Of a stretch of DNA of 64,000 nt, positions 49,501 to 61,480 are shown in pieces (the first letter of the stretch is position 1; each line of letters starts with the position of its first letter). Source of the stretch: Acanthosepion esculentum (Eukaryota > Mollusca > Cephalopoda > Sepiida > Sepiidae); contig CAXIWW010000817.1 in assembly GCA_964036315.1 (NCBI GenBank), positions 5,057,501 to 5,121,500 on the forward strand. The letters run 5' to 3'. A program made the position numbers and the translations under genes. Under the pieces are notes generated by a model. That model did no database searches, was not told where the DNA came from, and saw only the letters and a program-made list of their open reading frames with translations.

Positions 49501-52500
49501 ATAGCAAAAGTGCCAACAGCTGATAGCAAAAGTGCCAACAGCTGATAGCAAAAGTGCAGAAAAGCTGATAGCAAAAGTGCCAACAACACCACAGTGCAAA
49601 CGATTCCTAGGTATGACTATAAACTACATCTGACAGCAAGACTTCTGATCACAAAGGGTCCCAGCTATGAGCAAATAGTGACCCCCCACTAAAAAAAAAA
49701 AACGTTATGAAAGTATAAAAATACATATTTATATAAAAACTTGCGAACAACACCAGTTGATAGCAAAAGTGCCAAAATCACCAGAGCTGATTACAAAAGT
49801 GCCAACAGCAGATAGCAAACGTGCCAACAGCTGATAGCAAAAGTGCCAACATCTGATAGCAAACGTGCCCACAGCTGATAGCAAAAGTGCCAACAGCACC
49901 ACATTGCCAACTAGTCCTAGGTATGACTATAAACTACATCTGACAGCAAGGCTTCTGATCACAAATGTTCCCAGCTATGAGCAAATAGTGACCCCCCACT
50001 AAAAAAAAACACTATGAAAGTATAAAAAAACATGTTTATATAAAAACTTGCGAACAACACCAGTTGATAGCAAAAGTGCCAACAGCACCACAGCTGATAG
50101 TAAAAGTGCCAACAGCTGATAGCAAAAGTGCCAACCGCTGATAGCAAAAGTGCCAACCAGTGATAGCAAAACTGCCAACAGCACCACAGTGCCAACTAGT
50201 CCTAGGTATGACTATAAACTACATCTTACAGAAAGGCTTCTGATCACAAAGGGTCCCAGCTCTGAGCAAATAGTTACCCCCCACTAAAAAAAAAACACTA
50301 TGAAAGTATAAAAATACATGTTTATATAAAAACTTGCGAACAACACCAGTTGATAGCAAAAGTGCAAACAGCACCACAGCTGATAGCAAAAGTGCCAACA
50401 GCTGATAGCAAAAGTGCCAACAGCTGATACCAAAAGTGCCAAAAGCAGATAGCAAAAGTGCCAACAGCTCATAGCAAAAGTGCCAACAGCTGATAGCAAA
50501 AGTGCCAACAGATGATAACAAAAGTGCCAACAGCTGATAGCAAAAGTGCCAACAGCTGATAGCAAAAGTTCCAACAGCTGATACCAAAAGTGCCAACAGC
50601 TCATAGCAAAAGTGCCAACAGCTGATAGCAAAAGTGCAGACAGCTGATAGCAAAAGTGCCGACAGCACCACAGTGCCAACTAGTCCTAGGTATGATTATA
50701 AACTACATCTGACAGCAAGGCTTCTGGTCACTGAGGGTCCCAGTTATGATCAAATAGTGACCCTCCAGTAAAAAAAACACTATGAGAGTATAAAAATACA
50801 TGTTTATATAAAAACTTGCGAACAAAAGCAGTTGATAGCAAAAGTGCCAACAGCACCACAGTTGATAGCAAAAGTGCCAACAGTTGATAGCAAAAGTGCC
50901 AACAGCTGATAGCAAAAGTGCCAACAGCAACACAGTGCCAACTAGTCCTAGGTATGACTATAAACTACATCTGAAAGCAAGGCTTCTGATCACAAAGGGT
51001 CCCATCTATGAGCAAATAGTGACCCCCCACTAAAAAAAAACTATGAATGTATAAAAATACACGTTTATATAAAAACTTGCGAACAACACCAGTTGATAGC
51101 AAAAGTGCCAACAGCACCACAGCTGATAGCAAAAGTGCCTACATCTGATAGCAAAAGTGCCAACCGCTGATAGCAAAAGTGCGAACAGCTGATAGCAAAA
51201 GTGCCAACAGCTGATAGCAAAAGTTCCAACAGCACCACAGTGCCAACTAGTCCTAGGTATGACTATAAACTACATCTGACAGCAAGGCTTCTGATCACAA
51301 AGTGTCCCAGCTATGAGCAAATAGTGACCCCCCACTACAAAAAAACACTATGAATGTATAAAAATACATGTTTATATAAAAACTTGCGAACAACACCAGT
51401 TGATAGCAAAAGTGCCAACAGCACCACATCTGATAGCAAAAGTGCTACAGCTGATAGCAAAAGTGCCAACAGCACCGCAGTGCCAACTAGTCCTAGGTAT
51501 GACTATAAACTACATCTGACAGCAAGGCTTCTGATCACAAAGGGTCCCAGCTATGAGCAAATAATGACCCCCCACTAAAAAAAAAACACTATGAAAGTAT
51601 AAAAATACATGTTTATATAAAAACTTGCGAACAACCCCATTTGATAGCAAACGTGCCAACAGCACAAGAGCTGATAGCAAAATTGCCAACAGCTGATAGC
51701 AAAAGAGCCAACAGCTGATAGCAAAAGTCCAACAGCTGATACCAAAATTGCCAACAGCTGATAGAAAAAGTGCCAACAGCACCACAGTGCCAACTAGTCC
51801 TAGGTATGACAATAAACTACATCTGACAGCAAGGCTTCTGATCACAAAGGGTACCAGCTATGAGCAAATAATGACCCCCCACTAAAAAAAAACACTATGA
51901 ATGTATAAAAATACATGTTTATATAAAAACTTGTGAACAACACCAGTTGATAGCAAAAGTGCCAACAGCAACACAGCTGATATTAAAAGTGCCAACAGCT
52001 GATAGCAAAAGTGCCAACAGCTGATAGCAAAAGTGCCAACGGCACCACAGTGCCAACTAGTCCTAGGTATGACTATAAACTACATCTGACAGCAAGGCTT
52101 CTGATCACAAATGGTCCCAGCTATGAGCAAATAGTGACCCCCATTAAAAAAAACACTATGAATGTATAAAAATATATGTTTATATAAAAACTTGTGAACA
52201 ACACCAGTTGATAGCAAAAGTGCCAACAGCCCCACAGCTGATAGCAAAAGTTCCAACAGATGATAGCAAAAGTGCCAACAGCTGATAGCAAAAGTGCCAA
52301 CAGCTGATAGCAAAAGTGCCAACAGCTGATAGCAAAAGTGCCAACAGCTAATAACAAAAGTGCCAAAAGCTTATAGCAAAAGTGCCAACAGCTGATAGCA
52401 AAAGTGACAACAGCTGATAGCGAAAGTACCAACAGCTGATAGCAAAAGTTCCAACAGCTGATAGCAAAAGTGCAAACAGCAGCACAGCTGATAGCCAAAG

Positions 52501-53174
52501 TGCCAACATCTGGTAGGAAAAGTGCCAACAGCTAATAGCAAAAGTGCCAACAGCACCCCAGTGCCATCTAGTCCTAGGTATGATTATAAAGTACATCTGA
52601 CAGCAAGGCTTCTGATCACAAAGCGTCCCAGCTATGAGCAAATAGTGAACCCCCACTAAAAAAAAAACACTATGAAAGTATAAAAATACATGTTTATATA
52701 AAAACTTGCGAACAACACCAGTTGATAGCAAAAGTGCCAACAGCACCCCAGCTGATATCAAAAGTGCCAACAGCTGATACCAAATGTGCCAACAGCTGAT
52801 AGCAAAAGTGCCAAAAGCTGATAGCAAAAGTGCCAACAGCTCATAGCAAAAGTGCCAACAGATGATACCAAAAGTGCCAACAGCTGATAGCAAATGTGCC
52901 AACAGCTGATAGCTAAAGTGCCAACAGCTGATAGCAAAAGTTCCAAAAGCTGATAGCAAAAGTGCCAACAGCTGATAGCAAAAGTTCCAACAGATGATAC
53001 CAAACGTGCCAACAGCTGATAGCAAAAGTGCCAACAGCTTATAGCAAAAGTGCCAACAGCTGATAGCAAAAGTGCAAACAGCTGATACCAAAATTGCCAA
53101 AAGCTGATAGCAAAGGTGCCAACAGCTGATAGCAAAAGTGCCAACAGCTGATAGCAAAAGTGACAACAGCACCA

Positions 53175-56100
53175 CAGTGCCAACAAGTCCTAGGTATGAC
53201 TATAAACTACATCTGACAGCAAGGATTCTGATCACAAAGGGTCCCAGCTATGAGCAAATAGTTACCCCCCACTAAAAGAAAACACTATGAAAGTATAAAA
53301 ATACAACTTTATATAAAAACTTGCGAACAACACCAGTTGATAGCAAAAGTGCAAACAGCACCAGAGCTGGTAGAAAAAGTGCCACCAGCTGGTAGCAAAA
53401 GTGCCAACAGCTGATAGCAAAAGTGCCAGCAGCTGATAGCAAAAGTGCCAACAGCACCACAGTGCCATCTATTCCTAGGTATGACTATAAACTACATCTG
53501 ACAGCAAGGTTTCTGATCACAAAGGGTCCCAGCTATGAGCAAATAGTGACCCCCCACTAAAAAAAAAACACTATGAAAGTATAAAAATACATGTTTATAT
53601 AAAAACTTGCGAACAACACCAGTTGATAGCAAAAGTGCCAACATCACCCCAGCTGATAGCAAAAGTTCCAACAGCTGATAGCAAAAGTGCCAACAGCTGA
53701 TACCAAAAGTGCCAAAAGCTGATAGCAAAAGTGCCAACAGCTGATAGCAATAGTGCCAACAGATGATACCAAAAGTGCCAACAGCTGATAGCAAAAGTGC
53801 CAACTGCTGATAACAAATGTGCCAACAGCTGATACCAAAAGTGCCAAAAGCTGATAGCAAAAGTGCCAACAGCTGATAGCAAAAGTGCCAACAGAAGATA
53901 CCAAAAGTGCCAACAGCTGATAGCAAAAGTGCCAACAGCTGATAGCAAAAGTGCCAACAGCTGATAGCAAAAGTGCTAAAAGCTGATAGCAAAAGTGCCA
54001 ACAGCTGATAGCAAAAGTTCCAACAGATGATACCAAACGTGCCAACAGCTGATAGCAAAAGTGCCAACAGCTGATAGCAAAAGTGCCAACAGCTGATAGC
54101 AAAAGTGCAAACAGCTGATACCAAAAGTGCCAAAAGCTGATACCAAAAGTGCCAACAGCATATAGCAAAAGTGCCAACAGCTGGTAGCAAAAGTGCCAAC
54201 AGCACCACAGTGCCAACTAGTCCTAGGTATGACTATAAACTACATCTGACAGCAAGGCTTCTGATCACAAAGGGTCCCAGCTATGAGCAAATAGTTACCC
54301 CCCACTAAAAGAAAACTCTATGAAAGTATAAAAATACATGTTTATATAAAAACTTGCGAACAACACCAGTTGATAGCAAAAGTGCCAACAGCACCCTAGC
54401 TGATAGCAAAAGTGCCAATAGCTGATAGCAAAAGTGCCAACAGCTGATAGCAAAAGTTCCAACAGATGATACCAAACGTGCCAAAAGCTGATAGCAAAAG
54501 TGCCAAAAGCTGATAGCAAAAGTGCCAACAGCTGATAGCAAAAGTGCAAACAGCTGATACCAAAAGTGCCAAAAGCTGATAGCAAAGGTGCCAACAGCTG
54601 ATAGCAAAAGTGCCAACCGCACCACAGTGCCAACTAGTCCTAGGTATGACTATAAACTACATCTGACAGCAAGGATTCTGATCCTAAAGGGTCCCAGCTA
54701 TGAGCAAATAGTTACCCCCCACTAAAAGAAAACAATATGAAAGTATAAAAATGCATGTTTATATAAAAACTTGCGAACAACACCAGTTGACAGCAAAAGT
54801 GAAAACAGCACCACAGCTGATACCAAACGTGCCGACAGCTGATAGCAAAAGTGCCAAGAGCTGATAGCAAAAGTGCCAACAGCTGATAGCAAAAGTGCCA
54901 ACAGCTGATAGCAAAAGTGCCAACAGCACCACAGTGCCAACAAGTCCTAGGTATGACTATAAACTACATCTGACAGCAAGGATTCTGATCACAAAGGGTC
55001 CCAGCTATGAGCAAATAGTTACCCCCCACTAAAAGAAAACACTATGAAAGTATAAAAATACAACTTTATATAAAAACTTGCGAACAACACCAGTTGATAG
55101 CAAAAGTGCAAACAGCACCAGAGCTGGTAGAAAAAGTGCCACCAGCTGGTAGCAAAAGTGCCAACAGCTGATAGCAAAAGTGCCAGCAGCTGATAGCAAA
55201 AGTGCCAACATCACCACAGTGCCAACTAGTCCTAGGTATGACTATAAACTACATCTGAAATCAAGGCTTCTGATCACAAAGAGTCCCAGCTTTGAACAAA
55301 TAGTTACCTCCCATTAAAAAAAAAACACTATGAAAGTATAAAAATACATGTTTATATAAAAACTTGCGAACAACACCAGTTGATAGCAAAAGTGCCAACA
55401 TCACCCCAGCTGATAGCAAAAGTTCCAACAGCTGATAGCAAAAGTGCCAACAGCTGATACCAAAAGTGCCAAAAGCTGATAGCAAAAGTGCCAACAGCTG
55501 ATAGCAATAGTGCCAACAGATGATACCAAAAGTGCCAACAGCTGATAGCAAAAGTGCCAACTGCTGATAACAAAAGTGCCAACAGCTGATACCAAAAGTG
55601 CCAAAAGCTGATAGCAAAAGTGCCAACAGCTGATAGCAAAAGTGCCAACAGAAGATACCAAAAGTGCCAACAGCTGATAGCAAAAGTGCCAACAGCTGAT
55701 AGCAAAAGTGCCAACAGCTGATAGCAAAAGTGCCAACAGCTGATAGCAAAAGTGCAAACAGCTGATACCAAAAGTGCCAAAAGCTGATACCAAAAGTGCC
55801 AACAGCATATAGCAAAAGTGCCAACAGCTGATAGCAAAAGTGCCAACAGCACCACAGTGCCAACTAGTCCTAGGTATGACTATAAACTACATCTGACAGC
55901 AAGGCTTCTGATCACAAAGGGTCCCAGCTATGAGCAAATAGTTACCCCCCACTAAAAGAAAACTCTATGAAAGTATAAAAATACATGTTTATATAAAAAC
56001 TTGCGAACAACACCAGTTGATAGCAAAAGTGCCAACAGCACCCTAGCTGATAGCAAAAGTGCCAACAGCTGATAGCAAAAGTGCCAACAGCTGATAACAA

Positions 56101-56660
56101 AAGTGCCAAAAGCTGATAGCAAAAGTGCCAACAGCTGATAGCAAAAGTTCCAACAGATGATACCAAACGTGCCAAAAGCTGATAGCAAAAGTGCCAAAAG
56201 CTGATAGCAAAAGTGCCAACAGCTGATAGCAAAAGTGCAAACAGCTGATACCAAAAGTGCCAAAAGCTGATAGCAAAGGTGCCAACAGCTGATAGCAAAA
56301 GTGCCAACCGCACCACAGTGCCAACTAGTCCTAGGTATGACTATAAACTACATCTGACAGCAAGGATTCTGATCCTAAAGGGTCCCAGCTATGAGCAAAT
56401 AGTTACCCCCCACTAAAAGAAAACAATATGAAAGTATAAAAATGCATGTTTATATAAAAACTTGCGAACAACACCAGTTGACAGCAAAAGTGAAAACAGC
56501 ACCACAGCTGATACCAAACGTGCCGACAGCTGATAGCAAAAGTGCCAACAGCTGATAGCAAAAGTGCCAACAGCTGATACCAAAAGTGCCAAAAGCTGAT
56601 AGCAAAAGTGCCAACAGCTGATAGCAAAAGTGCTAACAGCTGATACCAAAAGTGCCAACA
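53175..56660 (+). repeat. 1.7-kb tandem duplication in family 3
   Basis: The copies are about 53175-54930 and 54930-56660. Core-to-core intervals match in order (53192, 53475, 54223 and 54640 against 54948, 55232, 55870 and 56331). The offset falls from about 1,757 to 1,647 and then returns to 1,691 bp, as blocks of 22-bp units were lost or gained. Shared variants are AATACAACTTTATATAAAAA, CCAGAGCTGGTAGAAAAAG, CAACATCACCCCAGCTG, CAACAGAAGATACC, CAACAGCATATAGC, GCACCCTAGCTGATAG, CAACCGCACCACAG, CTGATCCTAAAGGG and GTTGACAGCAAAAGTG. Related partial copies appear at 58880-59510 and 60835-61445. Confidence 0.87.
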
Positions 56661-59600
56661 GCACCACTGTGCCAACTAGTCCTAGGGATGACTATAAACT
56701 ACATCTGACAGCAAGGCTTCTGATCACAAAGGGTCCAAGCTATGAGCAAATAGTTACCCCCCAATAAAAGAAAACACTATGAAAGTATAAAAATACATGT
56801 TTATATAAAAACTTGCGAACAACACCAGTTGATAGCAAAAGTGCAAACAGCACCACAGCTGATAGCAAAATTGCCAACAGCTGATAGCAAAAGTGCCAAC
56901 AGCTGATAGCAAAAGTGCCAACAGCTGATAGCAAAAGTGCCAACAGCACCACTGTGCCAACTAGTCCTAGGTATGACTATAAAGTACATCTGAGAGCAAG
57001 GCTTCTGATCACAAAGGGTCCCAGCTATGAGCAAATAATGACCCCCCACTAAAAAAAACACTATGAAAGTATAAAAATACATGTTTATATAAAAACTTGT
57101 GAACAACACCAGTTGATAGCAAACGTGCCAACAGCACCAGAGCTGATAGCAAAATTGCCAACAGCTGATAGCAAAAGTGCCAACAGCTGATAGCAAAAGT
57201 GCCAACAGCTGATAGCAAAAGTGCCAACAGCACCACAGTGCCAACTAGTCCTAGGTATGACTATAAACTACATCTGACAGCAAGGCTTCTGATCACAAAG
57301 GGTCCCAGCTCTGAGCAAAGAGTTACCCACCACTGAAAAAAAAAACACTATGAAAGTATAAAAATACTTGTTTATATAAAAACTTGCGAACAACACCAGT
57401 TGATAGAAAAGTGCCAACAGCTGATAGCAAAAGTGCCAACAGCTGATAGCAAAATGCCAACAGCTGATAGCAAAAGTGCCAACAGCTAATACCAAAAGTG
57501 CCAAAAGCTTATAGCAAAAGTGCCAACAGCTGATACCAAAAGTGCCAACAGCTGATACCAAAAGTGCCAAAAGCTGATAGCAAAAGTGCAAACACCTCAT
57601 AGCAAATGTGACAACAGATGATACCAAAAGTGCCAACAGCTGATAGCAAATGTGCCAACAGCTGATAGCTAAAGTGCCAACAGCTGATAGAAAAAGTTCC
57701 AAAAGCTGATAGCAAAAGTGCCAACAGCTGATAGCAAAAGTTCCAACAGATGATACCAAACGTGCCAACAGCTGATAGCAAAAGTGCCAACAGCTGATAG
57801 CAAAAGTGCCAACAGCACCACAGTGCCAACTAGTCCTAGGTATGACTATAAACTACATCTGACAGCAAGGATTCTGATCAAAAAGGGTCCCAGCTATGAG
57901 CAAATAGTTACCCCCCACTAAAAGAAAACACTATGAAAGTATAAAAATACATGTTTATATAAAAACTTGCGAACAACACCAGTTGATAGCAAAAGTGCAA
58001 ACAGCACCACAGCTGATAGCAAAAGTGCCAACAGCTGATAGCAAAAGTGCCAACAGCTGATAGCAAAAGTGCCAACAGACTATAGCAAAAGTGCCAACAG
58101 CACCACAGTGCCAACTAGTCCTAGGTATGACTATAAACTACATCTGACAGCAAGGCTTCTGATCACAAAGGGTCCCAGCTCTGAGCAAAGAGTTACCCCC
58201 CACTGAAAAAAAAAACACTATGAAAGTATAAAAATACTTGTTTATATAAAAACTTGCGAACAACACCAGTTGATAGAAAAGTGCAAACAGCACCACAGCT
58301 GATAGCTAAAGTGCCAACAGCTGATAGCAAAAGTGCCAACAGCTGATAGCAAAAGTGCCAACAGCTGATAGCAAAAGTACCAACAGCTGATAGCAAAAGT
58401 TCCAACAGCTGATAGCAAAAGTGCCAACAGCTGATAGCAAAAGTGCCAACAGCAGCACAGTGCCAACTAGTCCTAGGTATGACTATAAACTACATCTGAC
58501 AGCAAGCCTTCTGATCACAAAGGGTCCCAGCTATGAGCAAATAGTTACCCCCACTAAAAGAAAACACTATGAAAGTATAAAAATACATGTTTATATAAAA
58601 ACTTGCGAACAACACCAGTTGATAGCAAAAGTGCAAACAGCACCACAGCTGATAGCAAAAGTGCCAACAGCTGATAGCAAAAGTGCAAACAGCTGATACC
58701 AAAAGAGCCAAAACTGATAGCAAAGGTGCCAACAGCTGATAGCAAAAGTGCCAACAGCTGATAGCAAAAGTGCCAACAGCAGCACAGTGCCAACTAGTCC
58801 TAGGTATGACTATAAACTACATCTGACAGCAAGGATTCTGATCACAAATGGTCCCAGCTATGAGCAAATAGTTACCCCCCACTAAAAGAAAACACTATGA
58901 AAGTATAAAAATACATCTTTATATAAAAACTTGCGAACAACACCAGTTGATAGCAAAAGTGCAAACAGCACCACAGCTGATAGCAAAAGTGCCAACAGCT
59001 GGTAGCAAATGTGCCAACAGCTGATAGCAAAAGTGCCAGCAGCTGATAGCAAAAGTGCCAACAGCACCACAGTGTCATCTATTCCTAGGTATGACTATAA
59101 ACTACATCTGACAGCAAGGTTTCTGATCACAAAGGGTCCCAGCTATGAGCAAATAGTGACCTCCCACTAAAAAAAAACACTATGAAAGTATAAAAATACA
59201 TGTTTATATAAAAGCTTGCGAACAACACCAGTTGATAGCAAAAGTGCCAACATCACCCCAGCTGATAGCAAAAGTTCCAACAGCTGATAGCAAAAGTGCC
59301 AACAGCTGATACCAAAAGTGCCAAAAGCTGATAGCAAAAGTGCCAACAGCTGATAGCAATAGTGCCAACAGATGATACCAAAAGTGCCAACAGCTGATAC
59401 CAAAATAGCCAAAAGCTGATAGCAAAAGTGCCAACAGCTGATAGCAAAAGTGCCAACAGAAGATACCAAAAGTGCCAACAGCTGATAGCAAAAGTGCCAA
59501 CAGCTGATAGCCAAATGCCAACAGCATTACACTGCCAACTAGTCCTAGGTATGACTATAAACTACATCTGACAGCAAGGCTTCAGATCACAAAGGGTCCC

Positions 59601-60860
59601 AGCTATGAGCAAATAGTTACCCCCCACTAAAAGAAAACTCTATGAAAGTATAAAAATACATGTTTATATAAAAACTTGCGAACAACACCAGTTGATAGCA
59701 AATTTGACAACAGCACCCTAGCTGATAGCCAAAGTGCCAACAGCTGATAGCAAAAGTGCCAACAGCTGATAGCAAAAGTGCCAACAGCTGATAGCAAATG
59801 TGCCAACAGAAGATACCAAAAGTGCCAACAGCTGATAGCAAAAGTGCCAACAGCTGATAGCAAAAGTGCCAACAGCATTACACTGCCAACTAGTCCTAGG
59901 TATGACTATAAACTACATCTGACAGCAAGGCTTCTGATCACAAAGGGTCCCAGCTATGAGCAAATAGTGAACCCACACTAAAAAAAAAACATTATGAAAG
60001 TATAAAAATACATGTTTATATAAAAACTTGCGAACAACACCAGTTGATAGCAAAAGGGCAAACAGCACCACAGCTGATAGCAAAAGTGCCAACAGCTGGT
60101 AGCAAAAGTGCCAACAGCTAATAGCAAAAGTGCCAACAGCACCACAGTGCCATCTAGTCCTAGGTATGATTATAAACTACATCTGACAGCAAGGCTTCTG
60201 ATCACAAAGGGTCCCAGCTATGAGCAAATAGTGAACCCCCACTAAAAAAAAAACATTATGAAAGTATAAAAATACATGTTTATATAAAAACTTGCGAACA
60301 ACACCAGTTGATAGCAAAAGTGCAAACAGCACCACAGCTGATAGCAAAAGTGCCAACAGCTGGTAGCAAAAGTGCCAAAAGCTGATACCAAAAGTGCCAA
60401 AAGCTGATAGCAAAAGTGCCAACAGCTCATAGCAAAAGTGCCAACAGATGATACCAAAAGTGCCAACAGCTGATAGCAATTGTGCCAACAGCAGATAGCT
60501 AAAGTGCCAACAGCTGATAGCAAAAGTTCCAAAAGCTGATAGCAAAAGTGCCAACAGTTGATAGCTAAAGTTCCAACAGATGATACCAAACGTGCCAACA
60601 GCTGATAGCAAAAGTGCCAACAGCTGATAGCAAAAGTGCAAACAGCTGATACCAAAAGTGTCAAAAGCTGATAGCAAAGGTGCCAACAGCTGATAGCAAA
60701 AGTGCCAACAGCTGATAGCAAAAGTGCCAACAGCACCACAGTGCCAACTAGTCCTAGGTATGATTATAAACTACATCTGACAGCAAGGAGTCTGATCACA
60801 AAGGGTCCCAGCTATGAGCAAATAGTTACCCCCCACTAAAAGAAATCACTATGAAAGTAT
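53250..60860 (+). repeat. Family 3 core subfamily with interrupted A tract
   Basis: Many cores in this interval share two linked changes: AATAGTTACCCCCC in place of AATAGTGACCCCCC, and ACTAAAAGAAAAC in place of the pure A tract. Examples lie near 53270, 54304, 54722, 55028, 55957, 56413, 56764, 57917, 58555, 58881, 59630 and 60837. They alternate with ordinary cores (near 53560, 55320, 57050, 59170 and 60240). The change that splits the A tract may also stabilise it against slippage. The subfamily is absent, as far as I can see, from domains 1, 2 and 4. Confidence 0.83.
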
Positions 60861-61425
60861 AAAAATACATCTTAATATATAAAAACTTGCGAACAACACC
60901 AGTTGATAGCAAAAGTGCAAACAGCACCACAGCTGATAGCAAAAGTGCCAACAGCTGGTAGCAAAAGTGCCAACAGCTGATAGCAAAAGTGCCAGCAGCT
61001 GATAGCAAAAGTGCCAACAGCACCACAGTGCCATCTATTCATGGTATGACTATAAACTACATCTGACAGAAAGTTTCTGATCACAAAGGGTCCCAGCTAT
61101 GAGCAAATAGTGACCCCCCACTAAAAAAAAACACTATGAAAGTATAAAAATACATGTTTATATAAAAACTTGCGAACAACACGAGTTGATAGCAAAAGTG
61201 CCAACATCACCCCAGCTGATAGCAAAAGTTCCAACAGCTGATAGCAAAAGTGCCAACAGCTGATACCAAAAGTGCCAAAATCTGATAGCAAAAGTGCCAA
61301 CAGCTGATAGCAATAGTGCCAACAGATGATACCAAAAGTGCCAACAGCTGATAGCAAAAGTGCCAACTGCTGATAGCAAAAGTGCCAACAGCTGATACCA
61401 AAAGTGCCAAAAGCTGATAGCAAAA

Positions 61426-61480
61426 GTGCCAACAGCTGATAGCAAAAGCTGTTGGCACTTTTGCTATCAGCTGTTGGCAC
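61426..61480. other. Perfect inverted repeat at family 3 orientation switch (plus to minus)
   Basis: The arm 61426-61448 is 23 bp, and its exact reverse complement is 61458-61480. They are separated by nine bases, CTGTTGGCA, at 61449-61457. The plus-oriented run stops in the middle of a 22-bp unit (GATAGCAAAAG) and the minus-oriented run starts at once (CTGTTGGCACTTTTGC). No core or foreign sequence lies at the joint. The two flanking arrays extend the palindrome with interruptions. Confidence 0.92.

Larger units (their letters stand above)
31511..61448 (+). repeat. Family 3 composite satellite, domain 3 (plus orientation)
   Basis: This is the largest domain, 29.9 kb, in plus orientation. 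I count about 78 cores by the CTAGGTATGACTATAAAC landmark, for example near 31660, 32446, 33497, 34482, 35600 (CTAGTTATG), 36609, 37549, 38913, 39863, 40957, 42368, 43315, 44606, 45251, 46543, 47408, 48538, 49607, 50689, 51800, 53192, 54223, 55232, 56331, 57250, 58477, 59546, 60750 and 61040. The mean spacing is about 380 bp, but runs of short units vary from 2 to about 50. The domain holds at least three nested segmental duplications, listed separately. No gene is seen on either strand. Confidence 0.95.
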
